A stretch of DNA of 64,000 nt from Erodium maritimum. Taxonomy: Eukaryota > Streptophyta > Magnoliopsida > Geraniales > Geraniaceae. The stretch covers positions 53,700,803 to 53,764,802 of the forward strand of contig OY997588.1 of the NCBI GenBank assembly GCA_963921825.1, in the 5' to 3' direction. The notes beneath the pieces are model-generated. The model made no database searches. It was not told where the DNA came from and saw nothing but the letters and a program-made list of their open reading frames with translations. Shown one piece after another: positions 32,197 through 43,672 of the stretch. Each line of letters begins with the position of its first letter. The first letter of the stretch is position 1. A program made the position numbers and the translations under genes.

Positions 32197-35100
32197 ATGG
32201 AAAATTCAGCGAACATTAATAGTTTGTCATTAAAAACCATTCTTCACAGGGTCAAGCTAAATGGGACAAACTATTTGGACTGGTACAGAATTTTGAGGAT
32301 AGTCCTCAAGTCTGAACGCAAAGAATATGTCCTTGACAAGGCTGTCTCTAAGACCATATCAGAGTTACATGAAGTGTCATTAACTGCTGAGAAGAATATC
32401 TCAGGGATCTGGGATCCAAGGATATTCTGATGGTCAACAAGGGAATTGGAAGTGGCAAGGGCTGGGCCCATGCGCACTTGGCAGGAAAGATGAGACACCT
32501 GAGAATGTCTGCTTCTACTGCCAACAGCCTGGTCATTGGAACCGGGATTACAGGAAGTTCACGGCTGATCTGAAGAAGGGCAGTGGGACTGCGCCTTCAT
32601 CAAATAGCCTGGATGATCTGAAGAAGGGCAGTAGGACTGCGCCTTCATCAGGAAACCTGGATGATCTAAGGAAGGGCGGTGGGACCGTGCCTTCATTCGG
32701 TATTAACTCTATAGAGCTACATCTCTCTACTTCCAAAGATTCATGGGTATTAGATACCATGACTGAATCTCACACATGCACTAATATATGGTGGCTGAAA
32801 GTAGGAGAGATTTGGAAAGCACGAAATGGACCTCAGAGTTGTGGCAACTGCTGTAGGATCCATGAGTCTTGCTTTGCCAAGAGGCCTTGTCTTAGTATTG
32901 TATAATGTATATTGCATACCTACTCTTAGTAGGAATATTATATCTGTATCCGTGTTTGACAAGGAAGGATATAATGTTAATATTGGAAATGGAGTTTTCA
33001 ATGTTCTATGCAATGATATGTTTTATACCAGTACTGACATGGTTGGAGGATTGTACATATTAGATATGGGTAACAATGCCTCAAGTTCTATATATTCCAT
33101 TAATACCAAGAGGTCTAAATCCAACGATTTAAACCTAACTCTGTTATGGTACTGTCATTTGGGTCGCATAAACAAGAAGCGCCTATCAGCACTTCAGAAG
33201 TGCGGGCTTTCAGGTTCATTCGAATTCCATTCGATCGATAGGTGCAAGGTTTGTTTGATGGGCAAAATGACTAAAGTGCCCTTTATCGATCGCGATGAAA
33301 GGGCGGGTGAATTATTGGGGCTGATACACTCGAATGTGTGTAGAGCAATAAGTTCACTTGCCAGGAGGGGTTTTAGCTACTTTATCACATTTACTGATGA
33401 TTACAGTAAATATGGTTATGTCTATTCGGTGAGACATAAGTCTGAAGCTTTTGATAAATTCAAAGAGTTTAAGACTATAGTAGAAAACCAGCTCGACAAA
33501 GGTATTAAGGCACTTCGATTGGATCGAGGTGGAAAATACTTGACCACAGAGTTATTAGATCATCTAAAAGAGAATGGGATCCTTTTGAAATGGACTCCTC
33601 CTAGGTCACTGTAGTTGAAAGGTGTAGCCAAACGGAGAAATCGGACATTGTTAGACAATGGTCTGTTCCATGATTAGTTGGACTGATCTCCCAATCTCTT
33701 TTAGGGGTTTTGCTCTAGAGACGACCGCATTCATAGTGAATCGGGCTTCGACGAATGGTGTGGAAGGGACACCATTTTAAAAATGGTACGGGATGATGCC
33801 CGCTTTGTCCTTCCTAAAGATTTGTGGTTGCGAGGCTTATGTGAAACATTTGGTTTCGACTAAGCTCGAACCAAGATCTGAGATATGCACCTTCGTGTGG
33901 TATCCCAAAGCAACAAGGGGATACTATTTCTACAATCCCAGTGAGAACATGATGTTCGTCGCTTGGGGTGGGGTCTTTATGGAAAAGAAGTTTTGTTTCC
34001 AAAGACGTCATTGGGAGGACTGTGCATCTCGAAGAAATTCAGGATGGTACAGATCTGTCTAAACCAATTGGCAACCCAGTAGAAAGGAGCCAGACATTGT
34101 CGTAGAGTAAGAACCAATTCCTGTTACAATTCCGGAAGGTCCAAGGCGATTTGAAAGGATCAATCTTCCACCTCCAAGATATGGTATCCGGAGGTGACAA
34201 TGAAGTCATGGTGGATCACGATGATCCAGCCACCTTTCAGGAAGTCGTGGATGGGCCCAACTCCGAGTTATGGCTGGGAGCCATGAGGGAGGAAATGCAA
34301 TCCATGTCGGACAACCGAGTCTGGGAACCGGTTGATCCCATCAATGGTGTGAGGATTATAGGATGCAAATGGATCTTCAAGGTGAAGATGGACATGGACG
34401 GCAACCCTCTGACCTACAAAGCTCAACTGGTGGCGAAAGGTTATAGGCAGATCCAATGGATTGATTATAAGGAAACCTTCTCCTTAGTGGCTATGGTCAA
34501 AATCGATCCAAATTCTTCTTGACATAACTGCATATCATAATTACGAGATATGGCAAGTGGATGTCAAAACCGCTTTCCTAAATGGAAATTTGACTGAGTA
34601 CGTTTGTATGTCTCGGCCCAAAGGTTTTGACGATCCGAAGAATAAAGGAAAGATTTATAAGTTGTTGAAATCCATTTATGGATTGAAACGAACTACTCGG
34701 AGTTGGATCCTTCGTTTTGATGAAGCTGTAATTGGATTTGGCTTAATCAAGAACGAGGATGAATCTTGCGTTTATAAGAAGGCTAGTGGGAGCAATATTA
34801 CCTTTCTGGTTCTCATTGAAAACGACATCCCAACCTTGCACGAGACTAAAGCTTGGTTGAGGAAGTGTTTTTCAATAAAGGACTTAGGCGATGCTTCTCA
34901 TATCTTAAGGATTAAGATATGTAGAGATCGCACCAAGAGGGTCTTGGATTTAAGTCAGGGAACCTATGTGAACAAGGCATTGAGTAGGTTCTTAATGCTC
35001 GATTCAAAGAAAGGACTCTTACCCACTAGTCATGGCATTCATCTCAGCAAGACTCAGTGTCCTAAGACACCTGATGAGCTGAAAAGGATGATGAGAATCC

Positions 35101-35713
35101 TATGCGCCTGGGGGCAGGATCGATCATATATACCATGACATGTATGAGACCAGACGTCTCGTAAGCCTTATGTTGTACCAGTAGACATCATTCTAACCCG
35201 GGGGAAAGATGATGTTGAACTAGTCGTCGAAGGATGAGTAGACGCTAGTTTTCCAAGACAAATCCAGATGACTTTAGAAGTCAATCAGGATATGTGTTTA
35301 CGCTGAATGGCAGAGCTTTAGCTGGGAAAGCGTAAAGCAAGATACCATTGCCGAATCTACGACAGAGGCCAAGTACATGGATGCTGCAGAGGCAGCTAAG
35401 GAGGCTATGTGGATTTGGAAATTCATGGCAGGGCTGGGTGTAATTAAAAAACCCATCCAGTCCGGTGAATCCATTTTGCGACAACACAAGGGCCATTGCG
35501 CAAGCTAAAAGCCTAGATCGCATAAACAAATCCAAACATGTACTGCGGCGTATCCACCTCATCAGATAAATACTGAACTGAGGTGAAGTGAAGATAACCG
35601 ATATTGCAACAGATGATAACATAGCCAACCCGTTGACTAAGGCAGTGTCACTGCCTGAACATGTTAGACATGTAAAGTGGATGGGGACATATTGGAGTTT
35701 AGATTGGAACTAG
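32197..35713 (+). pseudogene. copia gag-pol, degenerate
   Basis: Order: gag N-terminus at 32197 with LNGTNYLDWYR; CCHC knuckle at about 32530 whose final Cys is replaced by Tyr; protease trace WVLDTM (about 32740) where WVLDTG is usual; GAG-pre-integrase with CHLG (about 33155); integrase core with FTDDYSKYGY (about 33390) and LRLDRGG (about 33515). Reverse transcriptase is split: GCKWIFKVK (about 34362) and MDVKTAFLNG (34557 on). The RNase H part has NTRAIAQAKS (about 35490) and ends near 35713. The catalytic YVDD block is missing: the text runs FLVLIENDIPTL. Several stops and shifts occur. It is non-functional but easily recognised. Confidence 0.9.
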
Positions 35714-35727
35714 GGCAAGTGGGAGAT
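35714..35727 (+). other. polypurine tract of the copia element
   Basis: GGGCAAGTGGGAGAT directly precedes the 3' LTR start TGTTAGTC, the expected site for plus-strand priming. Confidence 0.75.
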
Positions 35728-38653
35728 TGTTAGTCTTAGTGCCCGTAGTTCAATCCTAAATGTCCAAATGTATATATCATCGTTAGCAATAAAATTAAAG
35801 CGGCTTTATATTACTTATGTGTTGGAGTAATATATCGATGTGTGCTTTGATCTATGCCCACCATGCGAATAGAACCATAGATCGAGATAGATCACACTCG
35901 ATGGGTCCCTAGTCAACAAAGCTTCACTAGAAGCGACTAGTATGAAAGATGGCTCTTTATGGCTTACGTTCTGTTAGTCATTGGAATGGGATTCCGGAGT
36001 CTGATCATAGATATCATGTGGGACATGATATTGGACGACCCGCCCTGAATATGTGCCATAGATTAAGTCATGAACATATTCAGTGTTGTAGCTTGTCATG
36101 TATCCTTAGACCAAGGAGTCTTTGTGATCGCTATGTAGTCAACAACCTAGTTTGACCTGAGCCTAACGTTGTCCGTAACAGGGCTTCCATAACGGCCAGG
36201 ATTGGCTTGGGGACGGGCTACATGAGTGACACGAAAGACGGCTAAGGGATTTATCCCTCATACTAAGGTATGGGAAAGATATCGGTTCTCGGCCGCTTGA
36301 TCGAGAGTGACTGGAAGAATAGCATGGCCATGCACATGATACTGGGTATCATATCTTCAGTCATCTCACATATCAAGGAACGGTGATTGAGAATAATAAG
36401 GATGACGGCTCTATGCCTTATCTCAATCAGGATATCGGAGATAAAAGGATAATGACAGGGACGACGGAAAGGTTAGAATTGACAGGGTCGATTCGTTATG
36501 TAGTGTCAGGCAATACTAAAGTCTCGTTAGTTGCCACTTAAATAGGATCAAGTAAAATGGGATTTTACGTTGATCTATTGACATGCATAAACCTAAGGGT
36601 CACACCGGAGGATGAAACTCATTGACACATTTATGGAGAATGGCCAAAAGGGAGTTGTCTCGGGACATGACCAAAACTGGGTTTTGGGTCATGTGCCCGT
36701 AAGTGAATAGGACTTTACGGATCGAGACAAGGCTTGGAGTCTTGGGATTGATCGCGTCGGATAATGTTGGACATTTCCGGTATGGAAGGCATGGAGGCGA
36801 TGAGCGAATCACGGGACCTCGTTGGAAATGGCCACGGGCCATGTTCCAAGAGGCCCATGAAAGGCCCATGCAACCAAGGCCCATGGAACTAATTAATCAA
36901 GTCTTGATTAATTAGTACTAAGTAAGCAAGACAAGGATTAAGGTGTTGGTGATTCACCACCTAACCCAATCTTGTCTTGCCATACCTTGTCCTATTTACA
37001 CCTTACTTGACACCATACTTGTCCCATGCCTTTAGTTGGACAAGTATGGGTTTTGTTATGTTTAAGTCATCCTTTTTCAACATAACAAACACAAGACAAG
37101 AATAGGAAACACATTTTCTCTCCCTCTTCCATGGCCATTTCGGGTTTGGCTAGTTTCCACCTCCATTTTTGTGTTCTTGAGTCCTCAAAGAGAAGAACTA
37201 CGTGGCTTTGATTCCCATGTGGATACGTAGGCGTCTTGGAGACTCAAGCCAATCATTCGTTAACCGGTGTTCTTGTTTTGGTAAGAGATAGTGCTGAATT
37301 TTTCTCTTATGAATCCATTCTTTGTTAGTTGTTTCATGGTTTTAATCGTCTCTTGGTTTGTATTGATTTTCCGCTGCGAGTTGGTTCATCTCCAACCCTA
37401 CCTCGAGACCCAACACCATATACATAGTACCAAATATCTGATGTATGTTGGATAAGAAGTTTCAAAATAAAATACCAGCGACCTGAAGTCGGGTATGATA
37501 AAAGTCAAATACATCATATTAAATTATCCTAATATATAATTATCAATGTCCAGGATGGAGAACCTGACAAAGTACCAGTATGGCCCCCTCAAACTGGATG
37601 GAAAAAATTACTATGAATTGGCACTAGACACAAGTCTCCATTTGAGACCTTAGAATCTTGGAGTGCTATAATAAAAGGGTATAAAGAATTTGTGAAAAAC
37701 AATGCATGCGCCACAATTTTATTCTGTCATCTTATGCATAAAGACCTACGGGTAGAATACTTGGCTGACGAAGACCGACTTGAATTATGGTCTAAGATCA
37801 AGGAGAGGTTTGAGCATTTGAAAGCAATATCTCTCCCTCGAGAACTATATGACTGATTTAATCTCAGGCTGGAAGACTTTAAGTTTGTAAATGAGTACAA
37901 TTCAACCATGTTTAAAATTATATCCAAGCTTCGAAGTTGAGGAGAAAAAATAACTGATGAATCTATGCTTGAGAAAACATTCTCCACATTCCACCCATCC
38001 AATATGCTCCTACAGCAGCAATATCGAGAACGAAAGTTTGAGAAATTTTTAGAGCTGATTGCATGTTTACTCGTTATTGAGAAAAATAACAAGTTATTAA
38101 TGAAAAAAAATCAAATTCACCTTGTAGGTAGTGCTCCATTCACATAAGTGAATGTCACAAGATATGATGGTAGCTCTGGACCCAAGCAAGGTCGATGACC
38201 TTTTCTTGGTCGAGGTCGTGGTCGTAGTCATGGTTATGGGCATAACAATTTCCAATATTATGGAAGAGATAACAAGGTGTACCATTAGAAGTGAAACCTA
38301 TATGATAAACATGAGAAAGGAAAAGGCCGACAAAACCAGACTCCCAGCAATACTAAAACCAAATGTTACCGATGTGGTCGAACTGATCATTGGTCACGTA
38401 TTTGTTACGTACCAAACCACTTGAAAAAATTGTACCAAGAAGCGATCAAGGGAAAGGAGAAGGCCGTTGAGACAAATTTTATTGATCATGTGAGCCCTGA
38501 ATATGCTCCAATCAAACTTACAATCTCTGGCTTCTTTAAAGATGATGACGGACATATAAGCCATGATGAAAATATGGCTTGAACTTGTGTTTTTCCAATA
38601 TTCTCTTTCTTTTGGAAATTGTGACACATACACACACACACACACACATATTA

Positions 38654-39114
38654 GGAATCTATCCAGTACAAACGCCTCTTATTGTACAAACTAAGAACGC
38701 ACGAGAGCCACATGATGCGATCAATGTGACGTCAACAGAGCGCCTCAGATGATGACACGTCGATGCGCGCTGCTGGTGCGCGCACACAGTGCTAATAGTT
38801 TACATAGCACGGTGTTGATAGTTTGGTACAAAATGTGCTGATACGTTGCTATCAACACATTTGTACTAACATATCAGGACATTTTGTACTAAACTATCGG
38901 CACCGTGCTATGTAAACTATCAGCACTATGCGCGCGCGCGCCCACGTGTTAGCATTTGGTGCGTTCGTAGTTTGCACAATAAGTTGCGGTATTTTTATAT
39001 ATAATTTTCCACATGTCAGCATCTGGTGCGCTCTGCTGACATCACTTTGGGAGGATCCTATGGCCCAGATTTGTTCGTAGTTTGCACAATAAGCCCCTAT
39101 TTGTACTTGATACC
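38654..39114. mobile_element. foldback MITE rich in ACGT boxes (copy 2)
   Basis: This is the same family as 19859-20308, with ends GG(A)ATCTATCCAGTACAAAC and the complement of GGTATCAAGTACAAAT. The central arms include ATAGTTTACATAGCACGGTG (38798 on) and its complement near 38900. TGACGTCA, CACGTG and GCGCGCGC words are present. A (CA)n microsatellite (about 38628-38648) adjoins it. Confidence 0.75.
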
Positions 39115-39694
39115 AGTCCTATTATTGTGCAAACTACGAACAAATCTGGGCCATAGGATCCTCCCAAAGTGATGCCAGCAGAGCGCACCAGATGCCGACA
39201 TGTGGACAATTATATATAAAAACACCTCAACTTATTATGCAAACTACAGATGCACCAGATGCTGACACGTGGGCGTGCGCCTAGTGCTGATATTTACATA
39301 GCACGGTGATGATAGTTTACATAGCATTATGCTAATACCTTATAGTGTTGATACCTTGCATGCATTTGTGCTGTGCGCCCAGTGATGATAGTTTACATAG
39401 CACGGTGCTAATACCTTATATGCAAAACAGTGTTGATGTTGTACATGTAATTGTACTACTAGTTTACATACACAAGTGCTGACATGTTATATATACGAGT
39501 GTTGATACCTTAAATCACAAGATGTTAGTGCCTTTCACGCTACACGCATGGTCAACACACGCTACTGTGCAGGTAGAGGCGCGTGCGAAGTGGCCACGTG
39601 TCAGCATCTGGTGCGCTCTGTTGACGTCACTTTGACCGCATCCTATGGCCCAGGTTTGTTTATAGTTTGCACAATAAGACCCCTTTTTACTGGA

Positions 39695-39698
<4 letters not shown>
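39115..39698. mobile_element. foldback MITE rich in ACGT boxes (copy 3)
   Basis: It abuts copy 2. Its left end starts inside the shared terminal sequence (ATTATTGTGCAAACTACGAA) and its right end is TTTTTACTGGATACC. The interior repeats TAGTTTACATAGCACGGTG-type words several times. CACGTG and TGACGTCA are present near 39595-39630. Confidence 0.7.

Positions 39699-39766
<68 letters not shown>
39699..39766. repeat. (TA)n microsatellite
   Basis: About 68 bases of uninterrupted AT dinucleotides lie between two MITEs. Confidence 0.95.
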
Positions 39767-39768
<2 letters not shown>

Positions 39769-40013
39769 CCTTTCAGGTACAAACTTGTATCTTTCGTCAG
39801 AACGTAGAACTATCAATCTGGGCCCTTAGATCGTAGAATTAATGGCCCAGATTTAATGCATATCTTTTTAATTAATGCATATCTTGTAATTGATTTCGTA
39901 ATCAATCACCACCCCACCCCCTGAATTTCGGTGGCCATCCGATCCGGATAATCAATGGCCCAGATTAGTTCTACGTTCTGACTCGAAATAGGGTTTGTAC
40001 TTGATTGTTCCCC
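39767..40013. mobile_element. AGAACGTAGAAC MITE, copy A
   Basis: The arms carry GTCAGAACGTAGAACTA and TAGTTCTACGTTCTGAC, and the ends read AGGTACAAAC and the complement of AAGTACAAACC. A closely similar copy lies at 40916-41145 in the same orientation. Confidence 0.7.
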
Positions 40014-40032
40014 TATATATATATAACATTCA

Positions 40033-40915
40033 GGTACGAATTGGTCAATTTTTTTGCGAAATACGAACCAATTTCAGTCTTGGAATCGCAAATCGCATGA
40101 CTGATTTTTTTCCACCAAGTTTCTTATTTTGATCTTTCCCGCTTTGTTTCAACTCCGATTTAATTTTTTCTTGCGCCAAAAACTTTCCTTTTTCAAGATC
40201 TATCTATCAAGTAGCATATTGAATATGTTTTGAAGCAAAACAAAACATGTACAAGCAAAAACACAAATCGTTAACCGTGCACTAATGTATGTTTTTGCAA
40301 CTGCATTTGTATGAATAAGCTAATCTTAATGTATGTTTTGTATATATGTTGTTACAACTGCATGTTTTTAAATTTTCAATTATATATGTACGCTGAACTT
40401 AATGTATGTTTATGCAATTTTAAATGTATGTTCTTGGCATTTTCATTTGTATGTGTAAGCCAACCTTAATGCATGTTGTTTCAGTTGTATGTATACGCTA
40501 AACTTAATGTATGTTCTTACTATTTTCATTTGTATGTGTATGTATGTTTTGTACGTGTAAGCTAATAAATTAAGATTATCTTAAACATACATTAAGATTA
40601 GCTTATTCATACAAATGCAGTTGCAAAAACATACATTAGTGCACGGTTAACGATTTGTGTTTTTGCTTGTACATGTTTTTTTTGCTTCAAAACATATTCA
40701 ATATGCTACTTGATAGATAGATCTTGAAAAAAAAAGTTTTTGGCGCAAGAAAAAATTAAATCGGAGTTGAAACGAAGCGGGAAAGATCAAAATAAGAAAC
40801 TTGGTGGAAAAAAAAAATAAAAAAATCAGCCATGCGAAAATCGCAGCCCTTGGGCATTCTACGATTCCAAAGTTGGGATTAATTCGTATTTCGTATCTAA
40901 AGATTGGTTTGTACC
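40033..40915. mobile_element. long foldback element with the MULE arm module
   Basis: Almost the whole element is a palindrome. Arms about 40033-40330 and 40580-40915 are near-complementary and meet around an ATGTATGTTT-rich centre. Each arm contains CGCTT(T/C)GTTTCAACTCCGAT, GATCTATCTATCAAGTAGCA and a TGAATATGTTTTGAAGCA block. These parallel the arms of the MULEs at 1612 and 26276. No coding capacity. The TSD is not resolved because it abuts another MITE. Confidence 0.8.
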
Positions 40916-41145
40916 CTTTCGTCATAACGTAGAACTATCAATCTGGGCCCTTGGATCGTAGAATTAATGGCCAAGATTTAATGCATATCTTTTAATATCT
41001 TTTTAATTAATGCATATCTTGTAATTGATTTCGTAATCAATCACCACCCCCACTGAATTTCGGTGGCCATTCGATCTGAGTAATCAATGGCCCAGATTAG
41101 TTCTACGTTCTGACCCGAAATAAGGTTTGTACTTGATTGTTCCCC
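40916..41145. mobile_element. AGAACGTAGAAC MITE, copy B
   Basis: This is the second copy of the MITE at 39767-40013. It shares the central AATCAATCACCACCCC and GAATTTCGGTGGCCAT blocks and the same right end GATTGTTCCCC. Its left end merges with the foldback element. Confidence 0.7.
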
Positions 41146-41842
41146 TATATATATATGTGTGTGATTTTTTCTATAATCCTTTCCAATGTTTTGAAACTAA
41201 TGTAATACTTTTTGTCTATGAAAGGATATGGATCCCAACTATGGATTACTTGCTTGTAGAAATGATGAAGATTTATGTATTGTTGATTGCACGTCGACGC
41301 ACACAATCTTAAGGGCCAAGAAATATTTTTCTTGTCTAACCTTGGTTGAAGAAAATGTTAACACAATTATACATTACTAATGCAATTACAATTACATATT
41401 TCTGCTTGGGGACATGTTGTATTACATGCTACATCTTTAATTCGTATAAGACCAAGTGCATATCATCAATATTCTCTTTTACAACTTGCATGTGGTCATC
41501 AACCTACCATATCCTATTTGCAAACCTTTGGTTGCACCGTGCAAGTTCTTGTCGCACCTACTCAACGTAAAAAAAAAGGGAACCTAACATCGATTGAGGA
41601 TATATGTTGGTTTTGATTCACCATCCATTATTAGGTATCTTGAACCTCGGACGAGTGATCTGCTTACTACAAGATTTGTAGATTGTCATTTTGATGACAC
41701 AACATTTCCGCCTCTAGGTGAGAAAGATAAGCCTCTTGAAGTAAGACATGGACTTTCTTTGAAAGTGAATTCATTGTCTCATCTAGACTCATGCACCTCA
41801 CAAAGGGAAATAGAAGTACGAAGAATTGTTAATTGTTTAAAA

Positions 41843-42232
41843 GTGCACTGAAGTTTTGTCCATAAACGAAAGCATACATAAAAAAATTTCCTCACTTTGT
41901 GGGTGCACTGAAGTTTTCTCTACGCTTTGTAGGTGCACTGAAGTTTTGTCCACCAATTTTTTTAGAAAAACGTAACAGGGATGTTCAGACTAAATGGTCT
42001 AGATAGTTCTTCGTGGACTCAATAGATTTGTGTGCAATACATAATGCATTCTAAAGTTGTGTGGGAAATTCATAATGCATTATATAGCTGTGTGGGCAAT
42101 ACATTTTGCCAAAAAAGTTAGTGGACAAAACTTTAGTGCACCCATAAAGCGTGGACAAAACTTCAGTGCACCTTAAAAACGTGGAAAAAAGTTTATGCAT
42201 GTTTTCGTTTGTGGATAAAACTTCAGTCCACC
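41843..42232. mobile_element. foldback element with GTGCACTGAAG repeats
   Basis: GTGCACTGAAGTTTTGTCCA-type words occur three times on the left (41843, about 41904, about 41931). They occur three times as complements on the right (about 42130-42232). Arms carry AAACGAAAGCAT and ATGTTTTCGTTT. This makes a nested hairpin of about 390 bp inside the decayed copia. Confidence 0.75.
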
Positions 42233-43672
42233 TTTTGAAAAATAACCCATGAATAATTCACTTGTAGAATATTGCAGATCAAATGCCTGCTGCATTTGTA
42301 GACACGTCAAAGATGACAAGGTCTTATATAGATGCTAGCAATGTACCAGCTAAAATTAAGATCACTGGTGATACTACAAAGGAACTATAAATTCCTCTAG
42401 TACACGCTTAAAGCGTGGGAGACCATTTGGATCAAAATACATTGTTCCCCAGAAGCGAAAATGCTAGACGAATAGAGGGGATAAGAAAGCCTCATTACCA
42501 GAGGTACTTCCGGAAGAACTACCAGAGTCGGTACCAAAAGAACCAATCGTTCCGAAAATGCTGGAAGGCTATAATACTCTTGATGAATAGCAAGAGAAAG
42601 GAAATGAGGAAATTCATATGAATGACTCACACATAAAAGAACCTGGGATAAACAGTCAATTATTGTTGATGAAGTCTTTGCATTCGCAATGGTCAATGAG
42701 ATAATCAATGAATTTTATTTTGAGCCCCAAAGCATTGAAGAATACCATCACAGGGATGACTTGTCTATGTGGGAAGAAGAAATTCAGGTAGAATTGGCTT
42801 CATTGGTGAAACGCCAAGTCTTTGGGCCCGTTTCCAAAACACCGGAAGATGTTAAAACTGTTGGTTACATGCGGGTATTTACAAGGAAACAAAATGAGAA
42901 AAATGAAGTCGCCCGATATAAGGCTAGACTTGTGGCCTAAGGATTCTCTTAACGACCAGAAGTCTATTGTGATGAGACATATTCCCTAGTGATGGATATG
43001 ATCACTTTCAGATATTTGATCAGCCTATCAGTCTTTGAATGACTTGATATGTGCACGATAGACTGAAGCAATGATAGATACCCCCAAAGATCTGTGTTCC
43101 ATAAAGTTACAAAAGTCTCTATATGAACTGAAGCAATCTGGTAGGATGTGGTATCATCGCCTTAGCGAGTACCTTAACAGAAAGTGCTATAAGAATGGTG
43201 TCATGTGTCCATATGTGTTCATTACGAAAAAAACCTCTGGGTTTGCTATTGTAGAAGTATATGTTGACAGCATAAATTTTACTGGGACTCCGGAAGAGAT
43301 CGTCATAGCTTTAGAGTACCTAAAAGGGAATTTGAAATGAAAGATTTGGGAAAAACTAGATATTGTTTTGGCCTAGATATTGTTTTGGCCTGCAGCTCGA
43401 GCATCTGTCTGAAGACATTTTGATCCATCAATCTGTGTATGTTGAAAAGCTCTTGAAATGCATTAGAATGGATAATGCTCATCCACTCAGTAGTCCAATG
43501 GTCGTCCGATCTTTAGATCCTAGGAAGGATCCATTCCGCCACAAAGAAGCAGATGAAGAGATACTTGGTCATAAAGTACCATATCAAAATGCTATTGGGG
43601 GTTTGTTGTATTTGGCACAGTGTACGCCACCTGATATAGCGTTCACAGTAAATGTATTTGCCAGAATGGTAT

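Larger units (their letters stand above)
28954..37415 (+). mobile_element. Ty1/copia element with two LTRs, decayed
   Basis: LTRs 28954-30640 (1687 bp) and 35728-37415 (1688 bp) both start TGTTAGTC and end GACCCAACA. By eye they differ at about 22 sites (about 1.3%), suggesting insertion within roughly the last one to two million years at usual plant rates. A primer-binding site follows the 5' LTR and a purine tract precedes the 3' LTR. The two flanks (TAGGG and CCATA) do not match, so the usual 5-bp TSD is missing. The internal region holds broken gag-pol in copia order (integrase before reverse transcriptase). Confidence 0.9.
37555..43672 (+). pseudogene. second copia gag-pol, decayed and riddled with MITEs
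   Basis: The gag start at 37555 (MENLTKYQYGPLKLDGKNYY) is followed by a UBN2-type gag block with DESMLEKTFSTFHPSN (about 37960). A CCHC knuckle, CYRCGRTDHWSRICY, lies near 38370. A MITE cluster (38654-41145) follows. Then come protease/integrase remains, for example TILRAKKYFS (about 41305) and GFDSPSIIRYLEPRT (about 41610). A foldback element interrupts at 41843-42232. Reverse transcriptase remains are VARYKARLVA (about 42910), KSLYELKQSGRMWY (about 43110) and YVDS (about 43260) in place of YVDD. It is cut off near 43672, before RNase H. No LTRs were found. Many stops show it is old. Confidence 0.85.
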
